DNA from: Eustoma russellianum
Taxonomy: Eukaryota > Streptophyta > Magnoliopsida > Gentianales > Gentianaceae
Assembly: GCA_036186865.1 (NCBI GenBank)
Contig: AP025057.1
Location: forward strand, 24,576,003 to 24,640,002
Direction: 5' to 3'
DNA length: 64,000 bases
A program made the translations under genes and the position numbers. Under the pieces are notes generated by a model, which made no database searches, was not told where the DNA came from, and saw nothing but the letters and a program-made list of their open reading frames with translations. Shown here piece after piece: positions 21,421 through 31,900 of this stretch. Within the stretch, counting starts at the first letter, position 1. Each line of letters starts with the position of its first letter.

Positions 21421-22630
21421 TATTTAATGAAAGCGATATTTTATTAGATAGCCTCACTTATGGTGGAGGAATACCATATTGCAAAGAAGTCATCGTAGGA
21501 AAATAAATGAAAAAGTGAGATAATGAGTGCCAACCTCCAATCATATATGATATGCCGCATTAAAACCTTGCCAAGTAAAACCACCCTTGTGAATAAAAAC
21601 TTGGCGAAGGAAATGCGTACATATTTATACAATTAGAGTGTTGGACAAATACATAGAAAACCTAAAAACTGTGCGTCAATGTAGCTTCAAAAACCATAAT
21701 GCGCAATGGATAACCATCAAGACGAAAGCGAGCCGGCGATAGATAGGAAAATTGTGGGAATGTGGCGGACGCAATACATCGCACCTCAAAACAAAACAGA
21801 AATGAGAACATCAGCAGCGCAAAAAGAATATGGCGCAAAACAAATAAACAGAGAAAGCACATACCCATGCCGCCTTGATTCAAAGAGAACCAAGGCGACA
21901 TCCACAATATAAGGCATTCCCTAATATTTGATGCATCCTTCGAAGTATATGGAACCAAGCGTGGTTGAGATCTCCCCATATGCGAGTCAGTACATACATC
22001 TTTTGAAGCACAAGCGATGATAGCATTGTAATGCCTAGCCAAGAAATAACTTGTGAGCATAAGCTGAAACACCGAACATATGAAAGCAAAAATAGATCAA
22101 GGCTTTGCAAATAACGCACCCGCGTTGCCTGTGTTAGTTGGCGACACAGGCAACATAAAGATAGTATCGCCAACACAATGTGAGAAATGATTAACGACGC
22201 AAAGCAGGCAGCTGTATATCCATAAGTATGGCGGCACAAACTTCACAGGGGAGGTCATGGAGAGTATTATATCGCTTAAGGCCGACTGATAGCCATGACG
22301 CGCTAATCGATGAGCTGCAGTATTGGCTTCTCTCAGACAATGCTGAACAGTAGATTGGTTTAATGATAGAAACATAGCAGGGCGAATCAGCCGCCAGCAT
22401 GCCCGTGATCGGACGTGAATTTGTCAGCATTGAAAGAATAGATTGGCAATCTGTCTCAATAATAGTGTTGTCATATTTCCGCGCATAATGAACTAAAGCT
22501 AGCGTCAATGTCAACAGTTCCACCCGCAGGGGACTAACCATAGGCAATGCAAAACATATGGCCGAAATCAGTGGACCTTGATCCGAACGCACCGTTGCAT
22601 CAACATTTAACTTCAGCTTTCCAGTCCACA
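21421..22630 (-). mobile_element. LINE-C, 5'-truncated LINE
   Basis: A leftward LINE that starts inside the RNase H domain (TGKLKLNVDATV near 22625) and ends with the shared 3' tail at 21421. The 3' terminal hairpin is 21452-21469 (sense CCTCCACCATAAGTGAGG), the tail stem-loop 21570-21605, and the upstream stem-loops 21871-21897 (CGCCTTG/CAAGGCG) and 22124-22154 (GTTGCCTGTGT/ACACAGGCAAC, perfect 11 bp). Confidence 0.85.
22100..22630 (-). pseudogene. LINE-C RNase H fragment (frameshifted)
   Basis: LNVDATVRSDQ, PLRVELLTL and IIETDCQSILSM are read in the frame ending at 22191. The C-terminal motif CLREANTAAHRLARHG is in another frame (up to 22375), so a frameshift lies near 22376-22390. The N-terminal extension of the open frame beyond about 22630 is LINE-D tail sequence in an accidental fusion and is not part of the protein. 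Confidence 0.8.
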
Positions 22631-22642
22631 TACGTACATACA

Positions 22643-23505
22643 TTTTATTTTTTTTGATGAAAGACGGATGGTACCGTCCAGGTGTTTTATTAATATGAAT
22701 ACCCTCACTTGTGGCGGAGGAATACCGTGGTGACAATAGTTTAGCTAAGCTAAGGTGGAAGACTCTCCCAAACTAAACAGAAAAGCAATGTAAAAATGTA
22801 CAGAATGCGCAAAAAAGAAGCTAACAAGATAATATTTTTTGAGAAGACAAAATAATTACAATGATGTGTATGCACACAAAGAGCTTATCCATGTGCTGAG
22901 TCCAACACTATGTATATAAGTCAAGGGTCATTCCGTGCGTGTAGATCTCTCTCCGTGTAGTGAGTATAAATCGTCGATGTCCTATATCTCATGAATGACA
23001 GTTGTGCTCCCATTGAAAACACAAGAACCGATGAATAAAAAAATATAATTTAAAGACAATGTTGAAACAATGATGCAATATCTATATATACCGGTGTTGC
23101 CTGTGTTCCTCCTGAACACAGGCAACCGAAGATGTAGATCCAGTGGTTGTGTATGTCCAATATTGTTGCCCGTACTTGTAGCATTTTCCTCAGCAAAGAC
23201 AGAAAATAAAACTGTGATACATACATAGTATGCATAGAAGGAAAAAGTGAGAAAATCAGTCATCGGAATGAAAGCATACCCATGTTGCCTATGCCCTAAG
23301 TAGACATAGGCAACCATTTCCATAGCATGCCAACCCATTGGGAGACATTATGATCAAAATCTTATGTTGGGCACCGAAATGTCCAAAGTAGTAGCTCCTC
23401 TAACCTCACATGGCAATGAATCAAACGTGGAATAGAGTGACACTTCTGAAGATCGAAACCCATGTGTAGCTAAGGCATACGATGTAGTGTTTGCTTCACG
23501 AAAGC
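22643..23505 (-). mobile_element. LINE-D, part 3 of 3 (3' region and RNase H end)
   Basis: LINE-D is one leftward LINE of about 6 kb now split in three: 22643-23505, 25851-29322 and 39681-41425 (counts include target duplications). This part has the T-run of the tail (22643-22655), the terminal hairpin 22703-22720 (sense CCTCCGCCACAAGTGAGG), and stem-loops 23096-23126 (perfect 13-bp stem GTTGCCTGTGTTC, 5-nt loop) and 23284-23314 (10-bp stem GTTGCCTATG). The end of RNase H (FREANTTSYALA) is at about 23455-23505. It is interrupted at 23506 by a solo LTR. Confidence 0.87.
23501..23505. repeat. Target-site duplication AAAGC of solo LTR
   Basis: AAAGC before the LTR start at 23506 is repeated at 25851-25855 directly after its end. 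LINE-D RNase H reads on across the two flanks, which confirms the insertion. Confidence 0.93.
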
Positions 23506-24310
23506 TGTTATGCCCCGCACCCTCCGGAGCATAATTAAATAAGAGAAGGGATTTTAAGAAATTAATAACCTATTAATTATCAATTATTAATTGAATCAAA
23601 TATTAGAATTTAAGAATTAAAGAAAAAGGATTTAAGTAAAATACAATTTAGAAATTCCAGTTTTGTCCTTCCCCATAACAAAACTGACAGAGCGTCAGTT
23701 TTTCCCATTATTTCTCAGAAAACCATCGACTCTCCTTCTCCTCCCCCAAGCCAGTGATTTCCATAACCTAGCAACGAAGGAGTTAGCCTTCAAGAATCGA
23801 TCCAACCTCCGTTTGTTTCCCAATCCGATTTTTAGTAATCAAAGGCAAGTAATCATCTTATAAGTTCCTACGATTTGATAAGAAAAAGGCCTTACTTTTG
23901 TATCAAAGTCACCATGCAGTATTCTACACTTGTCTATCTTTTGTGAATTATGTGCAATTTCTGTGTTTTGGATTCGATGTTTTGGCCATTGTACGTTGAA
24001 AAATGTAATCTGATGTTGGTGAATATGTGAATTCCTGCAAATCCCCACCCTTGAATCCCCTTTTCTGTAATTGGATTGCTATGATAGGGTTTGAGGGTGA
24101 AAGGTGAGATCTTTGGATTCGTAGGTTGAAATCTTTGAGTTCTAGGCTTGAATCTTTGTTTTAGAGGTGTGTAGTGGTCAATTTGTAGTTTAAGCATGAG
24201 ATTATAGTAGGGATTAGGCCTGGAATGATTGGGATGAAGTTTGGGATCGATTGGAGTTTCGGATCTGCAGTTTCTGCGGAAATCGCAGAGTTTCATTTCT
24301 AGAATCGTAT

Positions 24311-24540
24311 ACATCGATCGATTGATGTAGGATATGATGTGACATCGATCGATCGATGTAGGAGAATCGAGAGACTGATGTGAGGTAGAAAGTATTCTGA
24401 CGGACTTTGATCGATCGATGTGAGGGTATGAAGTCACTTCGATCGATCGATGTAGTGTATGATGTGTGACAGAAAGTATTCTGATGGACATCGATCGATC
24501 AATGTAGGGTATGATGTGATATCGATCGATCGATGTAGGG
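24311..24540. repeat. Array of ACATCGATCGATCGATGTA-type palindromes in solo LTR
   Basis: Palindromic units lie at 24311-24329, 24342-24360, about 24404-24421, 24435-24453, 24488-24506 and about 24519-24537, with a degenerate one near 24365, separated by GGRTATGATGTGA-like or AGAAAGTATTCTGA spacers. The same palindrome occurs in both LTRs of the Sirevirus-type element. Confidence 0.9.
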
Positions 24541-24978
24541 GATGATGCTATACAGTTTTGTGGGAAAATAGAAGAAGGAAAAGAAAAGCTAGAGGACCAA
24601 TTGGGGGACACTAGAGGCTTCTTAGGACCTTGTTGAGGTTAGTGTAAGGCTTTGGGAACACGACCTAAGATGGTGAATCAACGGTGAGGACTTCATGAGG
24701 TATTTGAATAAGACTTCACTGTGAATGATCTAAGGAGTTAAGGATGAATGTTTGAGGCCTCGATAAGGTTCAAATGGAACGTGTGAGGGTGTCTACTTCC
24801 TCCCTTGTATCCCTAGTATGAATGTTTAGGTGAGATAGACCTGAGCATGAAGTGATACGCTTGAATGTGTGAATGAGATGAGCCTCGAGTGATTGAATGA
24901 TATGTTGGATGTGCATATTTGCATCATGGCACTTGCATTTGCATTATGTTTTGATAAGAGCTGTGCTTCGGTACATGG

Positions 24979-25172
24979 TATAAAGTTTTGCGAAACAAGT
25001 TGTGGTGTGCTGCAGGGTATAAAGACAAGCTGTGACCACCACAGGGTATAAAGTGAGCTGTAATATGACACAGGATATAAAGACAAGATGTGGAACATTA
25101 CAGGGTATAAAGTTCAGCTGTGATATATCACAGGGTATAAAGACAAGCTGTGGCCCATCACAGGGTATAAAG
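24979..25172 (+). repeat. 29-30-bp tandem repeat, each with a TATAAAG box
   Basis: TATAAAG starts at 24979, 25018, 25047, 25076, 25106, 25136 and 25166. After the first gap the spacing is 29-30 bp. Units read CACAGGGTATAAAGACAAGC-like, with CTGTG..CACAG inverted pieces. Whether any of these boxes drives LTR transcription is unknown. Confidence 0.85.
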
Positions 25173-25850
25173 TTATATGACCGGACATTGTGACGTGCAT
25201 TGCACTGTTTTGAAAGTATTGCATAAGCATCTGGAATTGTGTAGTATAGAGCATTCTTTGAAACGTCATGCATCATATGTTTCGTTCCGGTATGATTGAT
25301 ATGTAAGTGAATCGTTGTTTAATTGATTGTTATTTGTTCTTTTCTTTCATTATGCAAGTAAATTGGAACTTTTGAAAAACTCAGGACATGTGCCCCTATT
25401 CCCCTCGATATTGATATTCACTCATGTCTTGCCATGTGATGATCCCATATGTCTTATAAGCGGGTTACTTGCTAGCGTTTTTCGTTAAGGGTACTACCGT
25501 TGTTTTACAGATGAGCCTGGATATGACATGATATTCATTGAGGACGGCGGCGAGTTGGCTGAGTGGGGTGCTTAGAGCCTAAATTGGGGATTGTGATAGA
25601 TCACTTCTTGTTATTTATTTTATTTCATTCATTTGAGGAATTAAATGGCTGCGTTCATGAACAATTTTATTTACTTATGCTTTTAGGAGTACAAGTTTGA
25701 TGGATTTAGATTTTAATTTTCACGTGTCTCTTCGCTTAGTTCTCTTACGTCAGCAATGATGTGTATGTGAGAGTTATGACGTCTGGTAGTCTTCTCAGTA
25801 GGCTATGGGGTGCACCAGTCTGGGTCCGCTGTCAGGGCCGGGGTGCTACA

Positions 25851-28800
25851 AAAGCAACACTGAATTGTGGCATCATTCAATATCAAAAATCAAATTGTAC
25901 GATGCAATTCAGAAGCGTATGCACCAGTAATCGTGCTGCAGACGAGAAATGCTTTAGAAGCCACTACAGTCCGTTAATAATCAATCTGTCGTAATCCCTA
26001 GTGTAGTATATGATTGCAAATTGTAAAGCCATGAGTTTTGCTCTCAAAGGTGTAACCGCTGGTAAACAAAAACATATAACCAAAACTATAGTCCCATAAT
26101 GGTTGTGCAAGACTGCTCCTGTCGCCACATAATTATTGGTCACTGCAGCATCAACATTTAACTTCAATTTGCCTGTGGGTGGATTCTCCCAACGCACAAT
26201 CCTGGACAAACGCCTTCGAATCTCTGGAGAAAAGTAAAGCGATACTAAATGTGGTATATGCATGGAAACTTTTCGCCCTTGTGTAGCGCCACACCAAGTG
26301 TATACATGTTCTCGAACTTGCTCAAACAAACGTCGGAATGAGAAGCTGTCGTCACCAAACCGAATACGCGCATATTCTTGCCAAATAATCCATACCACAA
26401 AAGATGGCACCACAACTCTCAATTTCCTTAACGTTGTATGTGAAGATAATGCCCTCCACCATCGAATCAAATATATCCTAAGCGTACTTGAGGATGGCAT
26501 TGGTCCTAAAAAAGTTATAGAAATTTCCTGCCAAAGTGGCTTAATGACGCTGCAATGTAGAAAAATATGGTCTAGGTGTTTAGAATCCTGTCTACAAAAA
26601 ACACATTGACTAGGAAAAATTGTCTGACAAGTACGTAGATTATTTGCAATCGGGAGATATCTCTACCACAACCTCCATAGAAATAATCGTCCCCCCAGAG
26701 GCAATGTTTTCCACCAAATGTATGTCGAATAATTAGATGATGAGGTAGCCGACAAAACCATATAAATTGATTTGACAGAGAACTGACCTGTATTATCCAC
26801 GGTCCATAACAAACCATCCGGAGTATCCTGCACTTGCTGAGCCATAAAGGAATCAATCCAGCAGATACGCTTCCAAGTAGGAGAGTCATGGATATGAGCA
26901 TATAATAACAGTCGCCGACCATATTTGACCCGACAAAACTCAGCTCATAATGACTATGAATGATGATAATTCCACCACAAACGATAATCATACGCTTGCT
27001 GTAAAACAAATAAGTGACGAATGTCCAATCCTCCAAACTCTTTTGGGCGACATATGGCCTCTCAAGGTTGCCAATGATATCTACCATTCCACAAGAAGTG
27101 AGACATTTTCCTGCTGAGAGTGCTGAGAACGCTTTTTGGTAACCTAGAGCTCGCAATAATATGTAAAGGCATAGAACACAAGACATGCTTCAACAAAACA
27201 ACTCTGCCGGCCATGGAGAGAAGTTTCGAAGACAAAGAATCCAACACAACATCAAAATGATGAATTAAAGAAGTACAATAAGCTGCACGATTGATCCCTT
27301 TATACAAATAAGATCCCAAATATTTTATCGAAAGTGTTGCAAGTCACATACCTAGAGTTTGCGAAACTCTAGAACGCAAAACCACTACATGAATTTTATG
27401 TAAATTCACTAATTGGCCCGAAGCTTCCTGATATGATTCCAAAAAACGACGAAAATGCTGCAAATTTCGAGTACTTACATTTAAAAAAATCACCAGATCA
27501 TCCGGAATGCCCAAGTGAGAAACTCTTGGCACCCACCCTGCTTGGAAACCACAAATTTTTCCATTGTTCATAAGAGAATTAAGTCATCTAGAGAAGCCTT
27601 CTGATGCAAGTATAAATAAAAGAGTAGAAAGAGGATCACCCTGCTTGACTCCACATGAGATCAGGAAAAATCCCGCAGGCTATCCATTGATAAAGATTGA
27701 ACAACGAGTGGCAGACAAATTGTTGATTAGAATTCAAACCAGACTCGGGTGAAACCCCATCCGAGTCAACAAATTACTTAAGTATGCACAACCAACCCTG
27801 TCAAACGCTTTTGCCATATCCAACTTAATAATGACGTGTCCTCCCCGAGATGGTCTATCCAAGATGTGTACCATTTCTTGTGCCAGGAGAATTTGTTCTG
27901 TAATATCTCGCCCTTTCATGAAACCAACCTGCTCAGGAGAGATCAGTTTTGTCAGCAAAGATGAAAAACATGTGGCCAATATACGAATGATTATCTTAGC
28001 CATAAAATTTGCCCGACAAATAGGTCAAAACTCAGAGAAAGAGACATGATCAACCACCTTTGGAATTTATGTGATGAGTGCTATAGCCAATTTAGATGGC
28101 GGGCGAATCCCAAGGAAAAACTCCTGAACTCCTTTATGAACATCAGTGGAGATTACCTTCTAGAAATGTCTGTAAAAATATCCAGAAAAACCATCTGGAA
28201 CCGTAGTGCTTGTCGGACTTAAATCCCATACTGCTTGCTTGACCTCCTCCAAAGATGGCATGCTTAAGAGATCACGATTTGCTTCAGAAGAAATTAACTG
28301 TGGAATATACTGCAAAATACCTTCATAATTAGTTGTTTGTTCTTCAGTAAATAAATGCTGAAAATATCGAATGGCTTCCGTCCCAATATCCTGCTGACTT
28401 TCAAACTCCACCCCATCCTAACGCGTAACCAATCGGATATACTACGACGCCGCTTCTCTTTTACCATTTGATGAAAAAAATCATATATTAGCATCTCCTT
28501 CACGCATCCATTTTACGTTGGCTTATTGCTTCCAAAACAATAAACCTCTCATCTGAGCAAGCCATAGTTGAGCCATAGAGAAACGATACATTGACCTCGT
28601 ATCGTCTGAAGGAGATGCGTCATATGACCGCTCACACTTTGTAACTTCCTCCTCAGCCTTAATAACTGCATCAAAAATATTACAAAAAACTTCATTGTTC
28701 CAACGAGCAAGACATTGCTTTAAATGATGTAACTTAGTATAGAAACCCCACATGCCTCCAACTGTGAGGAAGGACTGCCAATGATGAATCACATAATTAT

Positions 28801-29322
28801 CAAAATCCAAATGTGTAGCCCAAGCATCCAAATAACGGAATGCTGATGATGACGCCAATCATTCATCCAAACATTCAAGAAATACAGGAGAATGATCCGA
28901 TGTTGCGCGATTCAAATGCTGATATTGAACAGACTCAAATAAATCAAAGAAATATGACGAACATGTATAACGATCTAGCCTGCGACTGACACGGCCAAGC
29001 CCCCTGCCATCACACCATGTAAATAGAGAACCTTGAAAAATAATGGATTGCGAAGAGCATGCAGTAACAAAATCATTAAATTCCTGTAAAGTACGCAAAG
29101 CTAGAACAGATTTGCCTTCATGCTCATTAACCGATAAGAACGTATTAAAATCACCTCCCATGATCCATGGCTTATCTAGCATGCTGTTGAAAGAAACAAG
29201 ATCAGCCCATAATGGCCGACGAGCTGAAATGGAATGTAAAGCATAAACGAATTTGCACCAAAAAGAATCTCCTGTAGGCAACTAAAGAAATCGCATAGAA
29301 TGATTTTCTAACTGCAAGATAG
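25851..29322 (-). pseudogene. LINE-D part 2 of 3: ORF2 endonuclease end, reverse transcriptase, RNase H
   Basis: From high to low coordinate it reads: endonuclease C-terminal half (28859-29281, WIMGGDFNTFLS, ATSDHSPVFL), linker (28523-28858), reverse transcriptase (28160-28411, 27734-28003 with KLDMAKAFDRV, 27344-27571 with a changed catalytic block reading IPDD where YADD is expected, 27062-27319), zf-RVT remnants, and RNase H (25964-26500, LNVDAAVTN .. RAKLMAL). Many stops and frame changes break it. Its RNase H has Lys in place of the catalytic Glu, as in LINE-A. It is interrupted at 29323 by the Sirevirus element. Confidence 0.87.
29318..29322. repeat. Target-site duplication GATAG of Sirevirus-type element
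   Basis: GATAG before the LTR at 29323 is repeated at 39681-39685 after the far LTR. LINE-D endonuclease sequence continues across the two flanks. Confidence 0.95.
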
Positions 29323-31591
29323 TGTTGGACCGTGCACCTGCAATAAACACCACTAGAGGAGGGGGTGAATAGTGGTTAGCGGAAATTACACTACAACCCT
29401 TTGTTAAAATCCCCTTTGAAAACAGAATCTTGAAACCACCTCAGATTCAGAACCCGTTTTTCAAAAATTCACAAATAATTATACACAACTCCAAAAATTA
29501 TAAAACATTTCAGAATTTAACTTCAATGAGTTAGCAAGACTCTGTTCAAAAATCAGACAAAAATAAGATTGTTTGTCCCTCAAAACAAATAAAACGATTC
29601 AGATGGTCAATCTGGACAAAATTGGACAGAATGTTGCTGATTTTGCAAAACGTGTTTCTCTTTGAATACTTGACCAAAAAGATTGATCTTTATATCAAAA
29701 CACTCCTTAGAAAGTCTAGTTGATGTTTCCAAAAGGCCTTGACCTCAAACAATTCTGGATAAATACAGAATTCAAGTTTTCTCAAAACTGGTCAGATTGC
29801 AGCCAGATTGGAGCAGTTATTTTGCAAAGACTGAAAGACTAACTTTCCCTTGCTCAAATCAAGTGATTCTTTTTGCAAATGAAAGATAACAGTCTGAATT
29901 ATAACTCCACCAAAAATCACAAATTTTGAAAATGTTTAGCGATTTTTTCAAATTGTGAGAAGTTGTGTGAAAACTGCAGTCAGAAACGGGCAAAAACAGA
30001 AATAAAGAAACAAGAGAAGAACACCGAGGATTTATCCTGGTTCGGTCAATGTGACCTACTCCAGTCCCAAGGAATACATTTTCTTGGATTTCACTATCAA
30101 ATGAAAACCTTACAACAAGAGCCAAGCATGATCCTTGGGTTATACACCAACCCTATTCAAGACTTGGATAATCACCTCTATGCAACTCTTGGTTACAACA
30201 CCTCTACTACCTATTGATGTAGCCTTATAAATTTGGCTAATCAATCATACAAATCCAACCAAAGAAGGTGTGTATAGTGTAGCTGAACAACAAAAAATTT
30301 GGAACACCATAGCTACACAAAGTATGAACGCAAAAAATGAGAAGAGAATAGCAAGACAACAATCTTCAATTTTGCTTTCAAGTGTGTGTCTTCTCTTCTT
30401 CACCTTGCCTCCTATTTATAGTGTGAATAGATGGCATATTCTCTCCAACTTTTAGATCATGTGATGGCTGAGAATTTTTAATTAAAGCACCTCCATAATC
30501 ATCTCCAACAACCTTGTCTCCATTACATTCAAATTTGAAATTTCAAGTTGGCAACTTTTGCCAACTAGCTTGTTTTTGAATTTTCCACTTGTCCAAAAGT
30601 CATAAAATGAGGACACCACCTTCTCCACCTGTTTATGGACGTTTTTGATGTTGTATGTATGTATACCAACTCAAATGTTCTGAATAAAAAATAATGAATA
30701 AGTGTTGACAAGATTATGTCAACATATAACACTAAAATTCCTACTTTCTTCTCCTTTACATATTGTGATGAATCTTGCACCAAGGACACCTTGTAATCTC
30801 TAAAAGATGATGATTAGTATCCTCTTATAACATATATAAGCGGGTCTTCAAGAAAAAAAAAGAATGTGACATCTCAAATCGTCACATATCCAGCTATAGT
30901 CAATAATATCATCGGTTGATAGAACAAGATATAAGATCACCATATAATCTTCAAAATAATAATAACACAGCTCCAGAATGAAGATAACAATATGCTCAAG
31001 AGATTCCTTGAGTGAAAATACCAAAAATACCCTTGGGGGTAAAATGACCAAAATACCCTTGGTGTGAGAAAACTCCAGAAATGCCCCCGATGGTCAGAAA
31101 TAATCACAATACCACATTTGTCATGATAACCAAGATAATAATATACACTTGAAATATTTTTCACCATATGATGTTCCTACAAAACTTAAAATACTAATTT
31201 TGCCCTTTTTGGTAAGTTGTAGAAACTTCCAAGGCATGTTAGTCACAAGACAATAATAATCACCAAAAACACATAATAATCACATAATGAGCATGTATAA
31301 ATCATGTAAAAATGAAAACAACCATTTTATCACATTTTAGAAAATTATTTCTAAAAACTCTAAACATCGATCGATCGAAGTGCCTCAGCTTCATAGATCG
31401 ATGTCTCACATAAAGGTTCAGGTTTTGTCTCTGACCTACATCGATCGATCGATGTGCAACAACCTGAGAGATTGATGTCAACTTGTTCAACTTGTCAACT
31501 TTTAATCACATATAACACCATGTGTGACATTTTTAAGTATTCATCACTTAAAATCATGACTTTGAAAATTATCCAAACATATTTCTCAACA
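29323..31591 (-). repeat. 3' LTR of Sirevirus-type element (2269 bp)
   Basis: Left end TGTTGGACC.., right end ..TTTCTCAACA, matching 37414-39680. It contains CATCGATCGATCGA palindromes at about 31364-31382 and 31438-31457. Short frames inside it occur at equal places in the other LTR and follow from duplication, not coding. Confidence 0.95.
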
Positions 31592-31900
31592 TTCTCCCCC
31601 TTTTGGATGATTTTTAAAATAATCTAACATGATTTTAATGTCACAACTTATAACCAAAAGTTTAACCAAATGTTTAACCAAAAGTTTAACCAAATGTTTT
31701 CAACTATGTTTTCAACTTTTAAATAGTATGCCGCTCCCTCTCAACTCATACTCTCCCCCTTAACCTATGCTCCAAAATTTATACCATTACCAATTAAAGC
31801 TTAGCATATGATAGCATATGATTCATCATGACTTACCAACTAAAATCATGTTCTTATTCTATCTCCCCCTTTTAATTTGCAAATCATGCAAAAGATAGAA
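31592..31900 (-). other. Polypurine tract region with three copies of the motif
   Basis: In element sense, AAAAGGGGGAGAA lies directly before the 3' LTR (31592-31604), with two further copies, TAAGGGGGAGAG (31751-31762) and AAAAGGGGGAGA (31862-31873), upstream. Repeated polypurine tracts between pol and the 3' LTR are described for Sireviruses. It also holds an AACCAAAAGTTTAACC short repeat near 31660-31700. Confidence 0.8.

Larger units (their letters stand above)
23506..25850 (+). mobile_element. Solo LTR, 2345 bp, probably Ty3/gypsy
   Basis: It begins TGTTATGCCCCGCACCC and ends GGGCCGGGGTGCTACA, with TG..CA ends and a 5-bp target duplication, but has no coding interior and no second LTR copy in the window. 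It therefore looks like the product of LTR-LTR recombination. The ends resemble plant chromovirus (Tekay/Del-type) LTRs; that is recall, not a search. Plus orientation is inferred from those ends and from CT-rich sequence near 23690-23750. It contains CGATCG palindromes (24311-24540) and a TATAAAG array (24979-25172). Confidence 0.85.

Noticed and set aside
22631..22736. Extra N-terminus of the LINE-C RNase H frame
   Set aside because: It is the tail of LINE-D in an accidental open frame across the junction of two elements.
29963..30217. Frame repeated at 38053-38307 with a similar protein
   Set aside because: Both lie in the two LTRs of one element, so similarity comes from LTR duplication; no domain or family pattern is seen.
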